Below, one piece after another: positions 51,359 to 61,358 of a DNA stretch of 64,000 nucleotides. The stretch lies in contig BQIV01000001.1 in assembly GCA_021604005.1 (NCBI GenBank), positions 208,290 through 272,289 on the forward strand, given 5' to 3'. The notes under the pieces are model-generated. The model had not been told where the DNA came from. It saw only the letters and a program-made list of their open reading frames with translations, and did not search any database. Made by a program: the position numbers and the translations under genes. Within the stretch, counting starts at the first letter, position 1, and the number at the start of each line of letters is the position of its first letter. This DNA comes from Nitrospirales bacterium (GTDB lineage: Bacteria > Nitrospirota > Nitrospiria > Nitrospirales > UBA8639).

Positions 51359-53233
51359 CTATCTTTGGCTGTAGACTTTCATGAGATCATTCGCTTGCTT
51401 GGTCCGGCCTAAGGTGAGCGCCTGAATAATCCACATCTGCCGGTTTTGATCACCCTCGTCTTCCCAACGCCTCACTCCCTTCAAACGTGTTCGTTTTAAT
51501 AGCGTGAGGGCGTTTCCGGGATGACATTGCACGACCAGTCCGAGGTCTTGCTCACTGACATACTCATCCTGGCGCAGTTTCTGAAGAAGCTTCTTGATCA
51601 CATATTTGCCTATTCGCGAAAAGGCGTACTCTTGAATGCTGGCGTGAAGTGCTATGCGTAATGACCGCAGGTAGGTTTCTAACGGCAATCGATTGACATT
51701 CGCCACGATGTCAAGCAAAGGTCTCGCAAGCGTGTGGGTTTTTAAGAATTCCGGAAGCTCCAACACGAGGGGTATGGTCAATTCGTTAAGTGGTATGGGT
51801 GCGAAGGTCTCTTTCAAGAGCGAAGGCAATGACTTGGGATCGATTGTCAGAAGTTGTGTGCGGAATGCTGATCTTTCTTCTAAGGCTAGGAAACGACAGC
51901 CTAGGTCGATCGGACCGTCATCGTACCAGTCACGAGAGACGAGCGTGTCAATGGTCCCATCGGAAAGGATGATGGTCCGCATGCGCTTCGCCAGTCGTTT
52001 GACAAAAGCCGTCACAGCCTGAGGATATCCCGTTTTGGGGTTATGACAGTAGATGTGAAACGGGACGAGCCCACCCTGATTCGTCAAGGCGAACAAGGTC
52101 CGTCCAATGACCTTTCCGTTGCCATCCCGACCGTAGAGCACGCGCTTATTGATATCCGCGGCATTGGCGAACACTGAGAAAAAATTGAACTCGCCTGGGC
52201 CCAAGCAGGTTTGAAAATGCGCACCCATTCGAAAGATCTCGAGGGGATCCTCTTCTAGAGCTAAAAAACACGAGTGCCCATCATCTGTATGGTGTTCTAT
52301 TGTCCCGATCCCATTGATCCAGGGATCCATGTTTACGCCCTGCTGAGTCAGTAACTGCAGAAATCGTTGATTGGCCGGATCATCACGAAGATCCCACGGA
52401 GGAACACCTGTTCGAATTCGAATAAGACGAAGGGCCAAGGTACGTTGAGAAGCTTTGAGTTGAACGATCGGGAGAAGGGTTTGTAAGGTTTCCAGATCGA
52501 ATAACCAGGAAGGACAATAGTCTAACCCTAAGAATCGAGGCCACTCTTGGACAAAGCGCGTATCCAGAGCCTGTTCCCAATTTCGCACAACGGCTCGCTT
52601 TAAGGCTCGTTCCAATTTCACACGTAAGGTGTGCATTCGTCTCGGCGTAACCGAACGGCCTTTGTTTAAGCGAGCCGTAAGGTTCTTTTTCCGCTTCACG
52701 AGTGATGACCGGTGTTTCTCTGAAGTCCCGGCAATCTTTTCATCAAGATAGTGGAGTTCCCGCCTTATTGCCTGGGGGTCGGGAAGGTAGGTGGACAGGA
52801 CGGATGACGCAATTTTTTGAGCATCAGCTTCAATGGAAGCTAATGTTTCTAAGGCTTCATGAAAAACCTTCGGATACTGTTCCATCCATGTTTGCCAAAC
52901 ACGTGTGACCTTGGGAGCGGATACAATTGGATTGTTCTTTCCGATGTGCTTAAGAAAGAAGAGCTGATATTCCCCATAACGAGGAGCTTGCCAATATCGT
53001 CCGACAAGCAGTTCACGGAAGAGATTGCTCAGTCCTGTTTGCTGAAAGGCTTCAGACGTTGGGACAAGATAGTGTTCCACGAAACGGTCCCCATGCTCCT
53101 GGCATGCTCGGATCAATTCTACAAATTGCTGAGGATCGTCAGGAGCTAATTTTTTGGCGAATTGCAGTATTTCTAAACGGAATGTTCTAAAAGGTTCGAT
53201 TTGCGCAATCGCAGGGCAATGGCTAAGGTCCAT
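51359..53233 (-). CDS. Large unknown protein, third gene of an overlapping operon (PcfJ-like patch)
   Basis: About 624 residues from ATG 53233; TTG 53266 in the same frame is possible and either start overlaps the previous gene. Basic helical N-terminal half, then a patch CFLALEEDPLEIFRMGAHFQ, TCLGPGEFNFFSVFANAADI, NKRVLYGRDGNGKVIGRTLF, HIYCHN. This CLG...N.R.lya.d..G.vvgR pattern is reminiscent of PcfJ-like domains found on mobile elements, with the Cys as the conserved residue. The C-terminal third is repeat-like and helical. Function unknown; identification of the patch is tentative. Confidence 0.55.
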   Translation of the reverse strand: MDLSHCPAIAQIEPFRTFRLEILQFAKKLAPDDPQQFVELIRACQEHGDRFVEHYLVPTSEAFQQTGLSNLFRELLVGRYWQAPRYGEYQLFFLKHIGKNNPIVSAPKVTRVWQTWMEQYPKVFHEALETLASIEADAQKIASSVLSTYLPDPQAIRRELHYLDEKIAGTSEKHRSSLVKRKKNLTARLNKGRSVTPRRMHTLRVKLERALKRAVVRNWEQALDTRFVQEWPRFLGLDYCPSWLFDLETLQTLLPIVQLKASQRTLALRLIRIRTGVPPWDLRDDPANQRFLQLLTQQGVNMDPWINGIGTIEHHTDDGHSCFLALEEDPLEIFRMGAHFQTCLGPGEFNFFSVFANAADINKRVLYGRDGNGKVIGRTLFALTNQGGLVPFHIYCHNPKTGYPQAVTAFVKRLAKRMRTIILSDGTIDTLVSRDWYDDGPIDLGCRFLALEERSAFRTQLLTIDPKSLPSLLKETFAPIPLNELTIPLVLELPEFLKTHTLARPLLDIVANVNRLPLETYLRSLRIALHASIQEYAFSRIGKYVIKKLLQKLRQDEYVSEQDLGLVVQCHPGNALTLLKRTRLKGVRRWEDEGDQNRQMWIIQALTLGRTKQANDLMKVYSQR

Positions 53234-54579
53234 TCTTCTGTGAACCCTAATTTCATCAATGGCCAAAGGTTTTCAACTTCCTCGTCATCGAGCCCACGCT
53301 CCTCCCGGTCATGAATCTGGGAGAGCAGTCGGAAGACATCAGGAATCATTGAAGTTGGTTTAACATTGTGTAACAGAAAACGATCGGGATTCGACCATCG
53401 GTATTGAGCAATATTACCCCACGGCGTCAGAGCTTTTGTGTCGTTGGATGCAGTCACATACTCTTGAAAGCCAGAGAGAAAGTGAACAAGTGTTCTTGTG
53501 GATTCAGTTGACAGGTTCTGGAAGTGGATGAGGAAACCCAACCTGAGTGCAGGCTGACTTGGTAAGAGGGTTATGGTGCGAGCAATCGCTGATTGGAGTT
53601 GACTTGGCAAAAGCACGAGGGCTTGGATTGTGGTGAACAACTCTGTGATGGCGAATTCTCGAGAAGTAGAGCTCGCCAATGTAACGAACTTCACGGCGTG
53701 TTTGCGTATGCCAGAGTCCTGCTGTGTGAGCCAGAAAACGAAAGCTTTCAATTCTCGATCCGTTTCATGTGATGTGTTCTCCTCTAGACCGACCTGAGAT
53801 ATTCCTTCTTTTAGAAGATGAAGAATAGAGTCCGTTTTCTGACCTTCGATGCCGACGAGATGGCATACCTGGAGTGTGGTGATCAGATGACGTTGTTGCC
53901 AGTGAAAATAGGCTTGAGGGTTGCAGGTTATGGAGTGAAGGATTTTAGCTAGAGGCTGAGAGTCAATGTAGTAGACCCATGACAATGCAGACAATAGAGA
54001 AACGAGTTTAGGGTGTTCAGTCTCACATCTCAAGGCTTGTTGTCGTATGGCTGTTGAATAGGTTGATCCATCAGAAAACAGGTGGGACGGAAGCGGTTGA
54101 TGTTCGAGGATGGTCAGTTTGACCCATGTAATCAGCGACTGAACACGGCGCTCCCACACGTTGACATCACCGACAAGCTTGGGTAGGGCACGGGGGAAAT
54201 CTCGTACGAGCTTCTGGACGGTTCGATCCGTTTTACTCAGATGAGTGGGAGTCAAGCGCTTAGAAAACCGTTTCCCATGATCAGCCTCGAGGGGCATCAT
54301 CCACTGCCATTCTCCTGTGTGAGTGAAGCGAGGAAATCCACCGATCCATCCCAAATGATCCTTTAGCAATCGACGAGCACTGGCAACCCCAGCAGCTTTG
54401 CGTTGCCCCTTTCGTTGTTTGCGTGGTTCTGTTGAGATTTTTGGGGTGTGAAGCATAGCGCGATTTGTCAGGGCTAATTGGCCACACACATCCAGCATTC
54501 CACATACACCACATGACCCACGGCCAGCTCCGGTAAGGTATCGTCGGCCATCACTGAAGAGTACTGATAGGGCCCGCAT
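53173..54579 (-). CDS. Unknown helical protein, second gene of the overlapping operon
   Basis: 468 residues if started at ATG 54579; ATG 54498 or 54456 would shorten it. The longer form keeps a Cys cluster (GSCGVCGMLDVCG) that may bind zinc. The rest is helical, HEAT-like in feel (LLSALSWVYYIDSQPLAKIL, LITTLQVCHLVGIEGQKTDS). It overlaps the first gene by up to 106 bp and the third by 61 bp or more. No family known to me. Confidence 0.55.
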   Translation of the reverse strand: MRALSVLFSDGRRYLTGAGRGSCGVCGMLDVCGQLALTNRAMLHTPKISTEPRKQRKGQRKAAGVASARRLLKDHLGWIGGFPRFTHTGEWQWMMPLEADHGKRFSKRLTPTHLSKTDRTVQKLVRDFPRALPKLVGDVNVWERRVQSLITWVKLTILEHQPLPSHLFSDGSTYSTAIRQQALRCETEHPKLVSLLSALSWVYYIDSQPLAKILHSITCNPQAYFHWQQRHLITTLQVCHLVGIEGQKTDSILHLLKEGISQVGLEENTSHETDRELKAFVFWLTQQDSGIRKHAVKFVTLASSTSREFAITELFTTIQALVLLPSQLQSAIARTITLLPSQPALRLGFLIHFQNLSTESTRTLVHFLSGFQEYVTASNDTKALTPWGNIAQYRWSNPDRFLLHNVKPTSMIPDVFRLLSQIHDREERGLDDEEVENLWPLMKLGFTEEWTLAIALRLRKSNLLEHSV

Positions 54580-55193
54580 TGCAACTGGGCACTGCGGTAC
54601 TGGTGGCCAGTGACCGAATTCCTATGATGCGAAAGTGTTTCCACTACCCCATACAATGCGGCTCTTGGGGAGTTGGTGCGCTGTGAGTCTAGCGCCGAAT
54701 AGGGGCCAAAGGGAAAAACCCAGCCGGGACCAATTAGGTTACCGGCTTCTTGTTCAGCCTCAAATGCTGCGATGTTCTTCCAAGATTGTCCGCTTTCCAC
54801 GAATGCCGTGATAGCTAATTCTACCGAATCACCAAGCACAATTTCCTGCCGCGCCTTGGCCGTATTCCCGAATGTCACGGGCAACGGATACAGGACGGTT
54901 TCTTCGTGGTTGAGCACTTCAATACCCAGCATGGCACAATATGGACAGTGATCGTCGTTTTCTATCCAGTGTATCGGGCGAAACTTGATCGAAGATTGCG
55001 CTTGATGTGTCGGGACAAAGCACGCAGCATCGACATGCACCCAAAGACCGGCGGAACTATTGGGGAGCCAATACGACGTGCCGGTATCTGCATCAACATG
55101 CTCAGAGCCAGCCGCCATTTCAAGGCCGATTTTCAAGTAGTGTTGTAATTCTTTACGAGAGTGAATTCCTATCGAGGCAATATGACTTCCCAT
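54474..55193 (-). CDS. Unknown protein, first gene of the overlapping operon
   Basis: 239 residues. Contains HVDADTGTSYWLPNSSAGLW, DDHCPYCAMLGIEVL (CxxC) and a C-terminal part RAALYGVVETLSHHRNSVTG, HQYRSAQLQCGPYQYSSVMA with alternating strands like an OB-fold. No domain recognised with confidence. It starts the three-gene unit 55193-51359. Confidence 0.55.
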   Translation of the reverse strand: MGSHIASIGIHSRKELQHYLKIGLEMAAGSEHVDADTGTSYWLPNSSAGLWVHVDAACFVPTHQAQSSIKFRPIHWIENDDHCPYCAMLGIEVLNHEETVLYPLPVTFGNTAKARQEIVLGDSVELAITAFVESGQSWKNIAAFEAEQEAGNLIGPGWVFPFGPYSALDSQRTNSPRAALYGVVETLSHHRNSVTGHQYRSAQLQCGPYQYSSVMADDTLPELAVGHVVYVECWMCVAN

Positions 55194-55724
55194 ACTTGTG
55201 CTTCCTTCTCGTCATTCAATCATCAAGGTAATAGATATGAGTGCTTTAGTTCGTCTTCACTTCTGCCAATCGCTGTTTCTCATGAAAACCGAAGAGGTGA
55301 CTGATTTGATGAGACCATAGGATACGATTGACGACAGTCAGTTTGACGTTTGGTTTCGTCTATCTCGTATCATTACTCGATTCCCAATAAGATTCACTCC
55401 TATTCACCCCTTCTAAGAAACCGTCTCACCCTCAATTATTCCCTCGTTCTTTCATGTGTTATCTCAGTCAGTTCATTTATTCTCTAAGGTCATTGATACA
55501 TCTGACGTACCTTCCGAAGATGATAATTGCTTCTTATCTTGAGATTTCAGGACAGACGAAACCGTCAAAGCACACGAACGATGTCCCACTGAATCCTTTT
55601 ATTTCGAGCCAGGTATTCTAAAGGCCATCCTCAGACTCTTTCCCTAAACGTGTATTCTTCAGATCGGGCAAATCCCATATGTCCGCAGTCAAATGGACGC
55701 GTGTTGTGCGCAACAGCGTTTTTT
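55194..55724. other. Pyrimidine-rich intergenic region
   Basis: About 530 bp, C/T-rich on the plus strand, without a supported gene. Contains the promoter region of the three-gene operon. No clear repeat or terminator. Confidence 0.35.
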
Positions 55725-56096
55725 CTAATCGGCCATTGACCTTGTCGATTCTTCTTCCCATCGATCCTCAGGAAAAAATTTGGAGAGTGGAATAAACGGT
55801 GACCCGACCGCTCCACCACCAATAAGGATTGATCCCAAAAAGACATCACGAATGATTTCAGGGTGACCGGATAGCATTGCTGGTAGTGCAACTGCTACCC
55901 CTAACCCTACCCCTACGAGCCCTCCTGCAACATTGCCAACCGCCGTCGGGACAGATACCGCGGCATTTCTGGAATAAGAAGGGGTGATATCTCTAACCTC
56001 ACCTTGCGTGGTTTTTATGGGGGCGGCGCATCCCGTGATGAGTGAGGTTGCGAACAAGATGATAAGTATGCCGTCTTTAATATGGTATGTGAACAT
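55725..56096 (-). CDS. Lipoprotein with glycine-zipper segment
   Basis: 123 residues from ATG 56096 (AAGGAGC upstream). Lipoprotein signal ILIILFATSLITGC (lipobox ITGC), then a Gly/Val-rich segment VGNVAGGLVGVGLGVAVALP that forms a glycine-zipper-like membrane helix, and LGSILIGGGAVGSPFIP. Probably envelope-associated. Function unknown. Confidence 0.65.
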   Translation of the reverse strand: MFTYHIKDGILIILFATSLITGCAAPIKTTQGEVRDITPSYSRNAAVSVPTAVGNVAGGLVGVGLGVAVALPAMLSGHPEIIRDVFLGSILIGGGAVGSPFIPLSKFFPEDRWEEESTRSMAD

Positions 56097-56258
56097 GATT
56101 GAGTGCTCCTTGTTGTGAGTCACATTCGTTTGTCTGAACTCGTCAATAGCCTGGTAACTCCCTATCTAACTACAGTACGTTGCTGCTGATTGAAGCCGTT
56201 ATATGCACAAGGTAGTTGGCGATACGTCGTTGAATGTGTTGCGTGAATCTAGACGTGG

Positions 56259-57017
56259 TTAATAATTTCCAATTCCACACTGGACAGCAATTTGCAGTCC
56301 AATCAAGGGGTTTCGTTTGATCAGCACTTGAATACTACTCCGGTCAAATTTGGATTGATGGATATTCGGCATGATGGCTCGTCCCAGATCGGCAAGACAT
56401 TGACATTGCCGATTGCTATATCGGTTTGCATAATAACTCATGCATCCTTTGACGTAGCGCGACCCCTTTCCGTTTCCACCGGCAGTACGAGTCAGATACT
56501 CCATGATGCGATGGGTCAGCAGACGTGCTCGGTTCCCACAGCCAATGCTCTGACCGAATAATGCCCCTACTCCATAGACTGTCGTGCTTATAGCTTGATC
56601 TCTCCAGCCTTTTTGCAGATTGGGGTTGCCGTATTGACTGCCGATCAGAGCAACCATGCGTGATGAAGAGAGAAATTTCTGTAAACGTCTTCGTGATTGA
56701 AGGCCAGTCGGCAACCCGCAATCTTGCAAGAGTTTTTGTGATAATCCTGCAATAAAGAGTTGTTCTTTTTCAGAGAACGTTCGGGGGCAGGGACCTTCGA
56801 GAGCATGTAATACGTCCCCATACTCTTCTTGACGATAACGGTCTGGAATCGTTGTACATCCGCGTTGCGAAATCCGGTGCACAGAGGAATGTGTTTGAGC
56901 GGCCTTCTTTCCATGCGGGGCTATCAACTGATCGGGCCCGACCGTTGTGGCTGTTGCACTGACCACCCCACAGCAGACTGCTAAGGAAACCATTAGAATA
57001 ATGATAAGGGTTTTCAT
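56259..57017 (-). CDS. Secreted hypothetical protein
   Basis: 252 residues from ATG 57017 (GGAGAG). Signal peptide KTLIIILMVSLAVCCGVVSA; mature part with several Cys (RGCTTIP, GPCPRTF, QDCGLP, SIGCGN, KGCMSYY, CQCLADLG) that likely form disulfides in the periplasm. Its start overlaps the stop of the glycine-zipper gene (57400-57014). No family recognised. Confidence 0.65.
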   Translation of the reverse strand: MKTLIIILMVSLAVCCGVVSATATTVGPDQLIAPHGKKAAQTHSSVHRISQRGCTTIPDRYRQEEYGDVLHALEGPCPRTFSEKEQLFIAGLSQKLLQDCGLPTGLQSRRRLQKFLSSSRMVALIGSQYGNPNLQKGWRDQAISTTVYGVGALFGQSIGCGNRARLLTHRIMEYLTRTAGGNGKGSRYVKGCMSYYANRYSNRQCQCLADLGRAIMPNIHQSKFDRSSIQVLIKRNPLIGLQIAVQCGIGNY

Positions 57018-57400
57018 GATTCTCTCCATAAAATCGAAGAAGTTGTCTTCATGACTGCCGGTTCATAAAATGTGTTCTCTTTCTTCATAAACACTAACGT
57101 GTATGACGTCGAATCCGGCCCCATCGATACACTTTTCTCCTGGCAAAATTCCGGGGCGAAAGAGCAGAGCCGCGACGAAAAGACGACGAACAAAATGAAG
57201 AGGATCACTGCGCCGATCAATAACCTCCAAGTAAGCTTGATTATCAACAGGGCCATAGAGCCTAGGCCAGCCCCAATCACGAGCCCAAGTATCGCTCCTT
57301 CCGGACCATTGTTACCAAAACCTATGACGCCTCCTGCAGCGGCACCTAACGATCCGAAGACTGCGCCAACGTTGGTTGATTCTCCCTTTCCACTTGCCAT
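57014..57400 (-). CDS. Glycine-zipper membrane protein
   Basis: 128 residues, GGAGG before ATG 57400. GAVFGSLGAAAGGVIGFGNN, GAILGLVIGAGLGSMALLII is a glycine zipper, followed by a second hydrophobic helix LLIGAVILFILFVVFSSRLC and a polar domain. Grouped with two other envelope proteins in the same direction. Confidence 0.65.
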   Translation of the reverse strand: MASGKGESTNVGAVFGSLGAAAGGVIGFGNNGPEGAILGLVIGAGLGSMALLIIKLTWRLLIGAVILFILFVVFSSRLCSFAPEFCQEKSVSMGPDSTSYTLVFMKKENTFYEPAVMKTTSSILWRES

Positions 57401-57889
57401 GTTTGTCCTCCTTTCTTCCCCTGCTCATTGCTGAATTGCCATGGGTTTTTTCACTCAACTCTGACAATTTCATGAATGATGCCAGCAACGAAAATGTAGA
57501 CTTGATTGATGCTTGATGTCTCTTAATACACTGAATTAATAGGGATTTTCCCGTTTCGTGTAATAGACGTCGTTGCAAGGACAGCAAGAGAGTTGGATCA
57601 AGAATGCGGGGTCGACCCCGCATGGGGGCGTTCTTCAAGAGGTGATAATCGGTTGAGGGTCGTGAGGAAATACGGCGGGAAAGTAAGCGATGACTATATC
57701 TCTAACGACGTGAAGAAAGGGTTATAGCCGATTCAGTTATACCCAAACGATGCAGCGCCATCGTGTACACGTTACCACCCAATACGTGAGAGAACACGCC
57801 AAGCCATTGTCAGTCAATCCAAGCGGGTATAACCTTCCGATGTTTCGCGTTGGATACTGCGTAGAACGTCCTTACAGTTCAATGAGAAC
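57401..57889. other. Intergenic region with a perfect 20-bp palindrome
   Basis: About 490 bp without a supported gene, upstream of the glycine-zipper gene and downstream of the CHASE2 gene. Its main feature is the palindrome at 57604-57623. Confidence 0.5.
57604..57623. repeat. Perfect 20-bp palindrome
   Basis: ATGCGGGGTCGACCCCGCAT, 204 bp before the ATG at 57400. Could be an operator for a dimeric regulator or a hairpin; a full palindrome without spacer favours a protein-binding site. Confidence 0.6.
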
Positions 57890-60800
57890 TTATTTGGATT
57901 CGCCATATCGAGTGAAATTATGCCGAACGAGGGCATCAAGGGCCGGTAGGTAGCGATCTGGAAGGTTTTTAAACCGTTGTCTGCAGAGAGTTATGGCCTC
58001 TTCAAGTGTGTGCGATTCCGCGATGATCCGAAGGAGGTGATCATAATACTTATTGATTTTCTGCTCTGCGATTCGGGCGGTCACTGGGTCGCCTTGGGCG
58101 AGCACATCGGCGGCTGTGCTTCGATCGAAGTGGTGATCGACTAAGGTCTGGAAGCACAATCCTTTTAGCCGTTGCGTCACCGTGCTCCGCTCCCATCCTA
58201 CGGCTTTTGCCGTACTTTGCATGTCAAACTTATTTTGACATAAGCAATGGAGCAAGGCTTGGTCGCCAGATACATCCCGAGTCGCCTCTGGAACGTGTGT
58301 CTGTTTCTCCTCCTGTGCCTGAGTTGAGTGGTCTATTCGAAGGTCTTCTGCTTGAAGCTGCTCCGAGTCTGCCAACCACACGGTTAACGTCAACGTCTTT
58401 TCCAGTTCTCGTATATTTCCAGGCCATGCCCATCTTTTTATCGATTCCATGGCATCTACCGACAATTGGACGTTTTTCCTGTCGATAGTGTTCCCCGCCT
58501 TCTGAATAATCCTTTGGGCTAGTAATTCAAGATCAGCTTTTCGTTCACGAAGGGGTGGAAGGTTAAGGGTAAATCCGAGCAGGCGATCATATAAATCCCG
58601 CCGAAACCACCCTTCTTCAACGCCCGTTAGGAGATTTTTGTTTGTGGCGGCCACGATTCTGACATCAATAGCTTTTGATCGAGTCGTGCCGAGAGGCGTG
58701 ATCGTTTTTGTTTCTATTGCACGCAGCAATTTGGCCTGCATGTCTAACTGAAGGTCGCCGATTTCATCAAGGAAGATTGTTCCTTGATACGCTTCATCAA
58801 AAAATCCTTTCTGGTCCTGTTTCGCGTCGGTGAAGGCCCCTTTCACATGGCCAAACCATTGATCCTCGAAGATATGTTGAGGAATGGCAGCCATATTGGT
58901 GCCAACAAACTTTCCTGTTCGCTCACTTAACGTATGAACGGCTCGAGCAAATAATTCTTTCCCTGTTCCCGGTTCGCCGAGAATAAGAATCGACATAGGG
59001 GTTTTCGCGATCTTTTTCAAGTCCTTGTATTGGTTAAGCAGCCCGGGGTCATTTGTGAAGATCTTGTGGTCTGCACATTCACGACGCAATTCATCAAGTT
59101 CACGATCGGAGAGTGTGACCGGTCTCGTGTGTGCGGGACGAGAAGGCGAGTGAACTTTCTGGAAACGTGTGACTTCTTCTTGTGATGTCTGGAGTTTCGT
59201 TTCGGCTTCATGAAGATCGGCTTTGAGGGTGTGGACATTCTGAAGAGCAAGCTTCTGGTGTTCTTCTGCAATTCTGACGTCTTTTCGACTGATCTGTAAT
59301 TCAGCCCGTAATTGTGTCATGTCGGTTTCTGCCGCACGTAAGCGGGTTTCGGCATCGTTAAGCTTGGTTGTTAATGCTAGGATATTCTCAGTATCTTCGA
59401 GAGCGTCCTCGGGAGGACGGGATTGGGTTTGGCTGAACTCCAAGTCTTTCTTGAGCCGACTGACATCCTGGTATGACGTGTGCAATTCGGTTTCTGCGGT
59501 ATGGAGTTTCGTTTCAAGCTCTTGGATTCTCTGAATGGCAGTCTGTTGGTTTGCCTTTGCTGTTGAGACCTCTGTGCGACTGGCTTCCAGGTCTTCTTCA
59601 AACTGTTCAACCATTGATTCTGTTCTCGCGAGGTCTTCTCGAGCTTGCTGAAGTTTATGCTGTGAGTGTTCAAGTGTCAGCTCGAGATTTCGAATTCGTT
59701 GTTTGCCTTCCCATATAGTCCACGCATAGGCCAATACACTAGAACCAACCGATCCAAGTAAGGGAAGGACGAGGGGATAGATCCGTCCAGAAGACGTCAA
59801 TGCAATCTGAGACACGAGGGTATAATTTCCCATGAGAATAGCAACGCCGATCCATCCGATGCGCCATGGTAGATAAACAATACATGCCACTGAGACCATG
59901 GAGAGTAAGAGGAGAATCAACAATCTTGCCAAGAACGATGCATCTAGCAAAAACGAATGTGTGAGAATCGTGTGAACGACGTTAGCATGAATAAAGCCGC
60001 CTGGTGCGCGTAGCTCCAATGGTGTTCGACGTTTATCATGTTCCGCCCCTGCGTGAAGAATGAGTACAATCTTGCCCTCTACCCAATGTGTCAGTTCGTG
60101 CAATCGCCCTTCTTGGGCAGCGTCCATCACATCCGAAAACAAAAGATACGTAAATGGTGCCCGATCCCAATCGCCAGCGTAATTCACCAGCATGTTGTTC
60201 TTGGCATCTATAGGAATCGCTAAGGCCGATGTCTTGCCGCCAGTATCCGTAGCAACGTTTATCGTAATGTTCTTTCCTGGTTCCAGGGATATATCTTCGG
60301 ACCGCACCTTGAGATAATGCGCCGCTATTGCAACACCAAAGGCCGGGACTGCATGTCCCTCTGCTCTAAGGAACGTTGGGACGCGTCGAAAGACGCCATC
60401 GTCATCAGATATGGAAGCAATGTGCCCCCAGTAATGCGTACTGGCAAGCAATTCTGGCTGGATGGCTCCAAGGAGGGAGGCTTTGCTCAGATGATCGAGG
60501 GCGGCCTCATTGAACGATGGTGTCAACGCGTTCGTGAAATGATCGAGTGTCGGAGGTTTGCGACCAATTTGCACGGCGGGTGACACACGGCCTAATTGAA
60601 CCGGAAGCGGTAAGACAACATTTCCCATACGCTTAACGGCTTGTGCGAGCTGTTCGTCACTTGCCACGCCACCTCGCTCTGCCGGGCTGGAGCCCACAAA
60701 CGCAAAATCCAGTGCGATCACTGAGGCACCCGCTTTTCCTAACACCTCGATCATTCGTGCGAATACCGCTCGATCCCAAATTCCATACCCCAGTTGCCGT

Positions 60801-61024
60801 TCACTTTCGGAGTCTCGACCTATTAAGACGATGTCAGGATGCGGTGACTTCTTATCTACCCATTTCAACCGCTGGTCATAAGCCTTCCGTTCCCATGAAT
60901 TGATGTAGGCTGGAAAAATGCTTGAATAACCCAATACACTCAACGTCACCACAACGGAAACAATTGGTATGACCCAACGCGGTGTGCTGAGAATTTTTTG
61001 CGACATGGGCTGATACTCATGCAT
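57890..61024 (-). CDS. CHASE2-coiled coil-AAA+ transcription regulator
   Basis: 1044 residues. N-terminal TM helix and CHASE2 sensor (~35-340: DIVLIGRDSESERQLGYGIW, ASVIALDFAFVGSSP), three TM helices (~355-425), a coiled coil (~430-630), then an NtrC-type AAA+ domain (~650-880): LILGEPGTGKELFARAVH (Walker A), GHVKGAFTDAKQDQKGFFDE, GTIFLDEIGDL (Walker B), VRIVAATNKNL and DLYDRLLGFTLNLPPLRERK. A C-terminal helix-turn-helix (STAKAVGWERSTVTQRLKG) and a helical tail follow. The GAFTGA loop that contacts sigma-54 reads GAFTDA, so it may not activate sigma-54 promoters in the usual way. A membrane sensor joined directly to an output domain. Confidence 0.88.
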   Translation of the reverse strand: MHEYQPMSQKILSTPRWVIPIVSVVVTLSVLGYSSIFPAYINSWERKAYDQRLKWVDKKSPHPDIVLIGRDSESERQLGYGIWDRAVFARMIEVLGKAGASVIALDFAFVGSSPAERGGVASDEQLAQAVKRMGNVVLPLPVQLGRVSPAVQIGRKPPTLDHFTNALTPSFNEAALDHLSKASLLGAIQPELLASTHYWGHIASISDDDGVFRRVPTFLRAEGHAVPAFGVAIAAHYLKVRSEDISLEPGKNITINVATDTGGKTSALAIPIDAKNNMLVNYAGDWDRAPFTYLLFSDVMDAAQEGRLHELTHWVEGKIVLILHAGAEHDKRRTPLELRAPGGFIHANVVHTILTHSFLLDASFLARLLILLLLSMVSVACIVYLPWRIGWIGVAILMGNYTLVSQIALTSSGRIYPLVLPLLGSVGSSVLAYAWTIWEGKQRIRNLELTLEHSQHKLQQAREDLARTESMVEQFEEDLEASRTEVSTAKANQQTAIQRIQELETKLHTAETELHTSYQDVSRLKKDLEFSQTQSRPPEDALEDTENILALTTKLNDAETRLRAAETDMTQLRAELQISRKDVRIAEEHQKLALQNVHTLKADLHEAETKLQTSQEEVTRFQKVHSPSRPAHTRPVTLSDRELDELRRECADHKIFTNDPGLLNQYKDLKKIAKTPMSILILGEPGTGKELFARAVHTLSERTGKFVGTNMAAIPQHIFEDQWFGHVKGAFTDAKQDQKGFFDEAYQGTIFLDEIGDLQLDMQAKLLRAIETKTITPLGTTRSKAIDVRIVAATNKNLLTGVEEGWFRRDLYDRLLGFTLNLPPLRERKADLELLAQRIIQKAGNTIDRKNVQLSVDAMESIKRWAWPGNIRELEKTLTLTVWLADSEQLQAEDLRIDHSTQAQEEKQTHVPEATRDVSGDQALLHCLCQNKFDMQSTAKAVGWERSTVTQRLKGLCFQTLVDHHFDRSTAADVLAQGDPVTARIAEQKINKYYDHLLRIIAESHTLEEAITLCRQRFKNLPDRYLPALDALVRHNFTRYGESK

Positions 61025-61358
61025 CAGATAGCGTCAATCATGTATGAACGGTATGGGACAGGAAGAGCAAGTATACCTAACTAAAGAAGCTTGGGATAAT
61101 CGTTCAAGCCTACACCTCAAGCTCAAAACGCCCCATGTCTCGCGCTTTATTGTGAAAGACATGGGTATAGAAACAGGCATGATGGGATGATAGGCATAGG
61201 TGTGTATGGAGGGTTTGGTTCGCATGAACGCGGTGGAAATGGATGAGAGTGTCAACGCTTAACAAGAAAACGAACACGGGTCATCACCTTCATCACAGCA
61301 CTTTAGATATCTTTACGAGGCAGACTCTTGGTGAAGAATGACCGTGTCTGTCGTATTT
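61025..61358. other. Intergenic region upstream of the CHASE2 gene
   Basis: About 330 bp with no supported gene; presumably the promoter of the CHASE2 gene and the 3' end of the CsgG-like transcript. No clear terminator. Confidence 0.35.

Noticed and set aside
57312..57638. 108-codon frame over the glycine-zipper gene start
   Set aside because: Overlaps a better gene with a strong ribosome-binding site and runs through the 20-bp palindrome.
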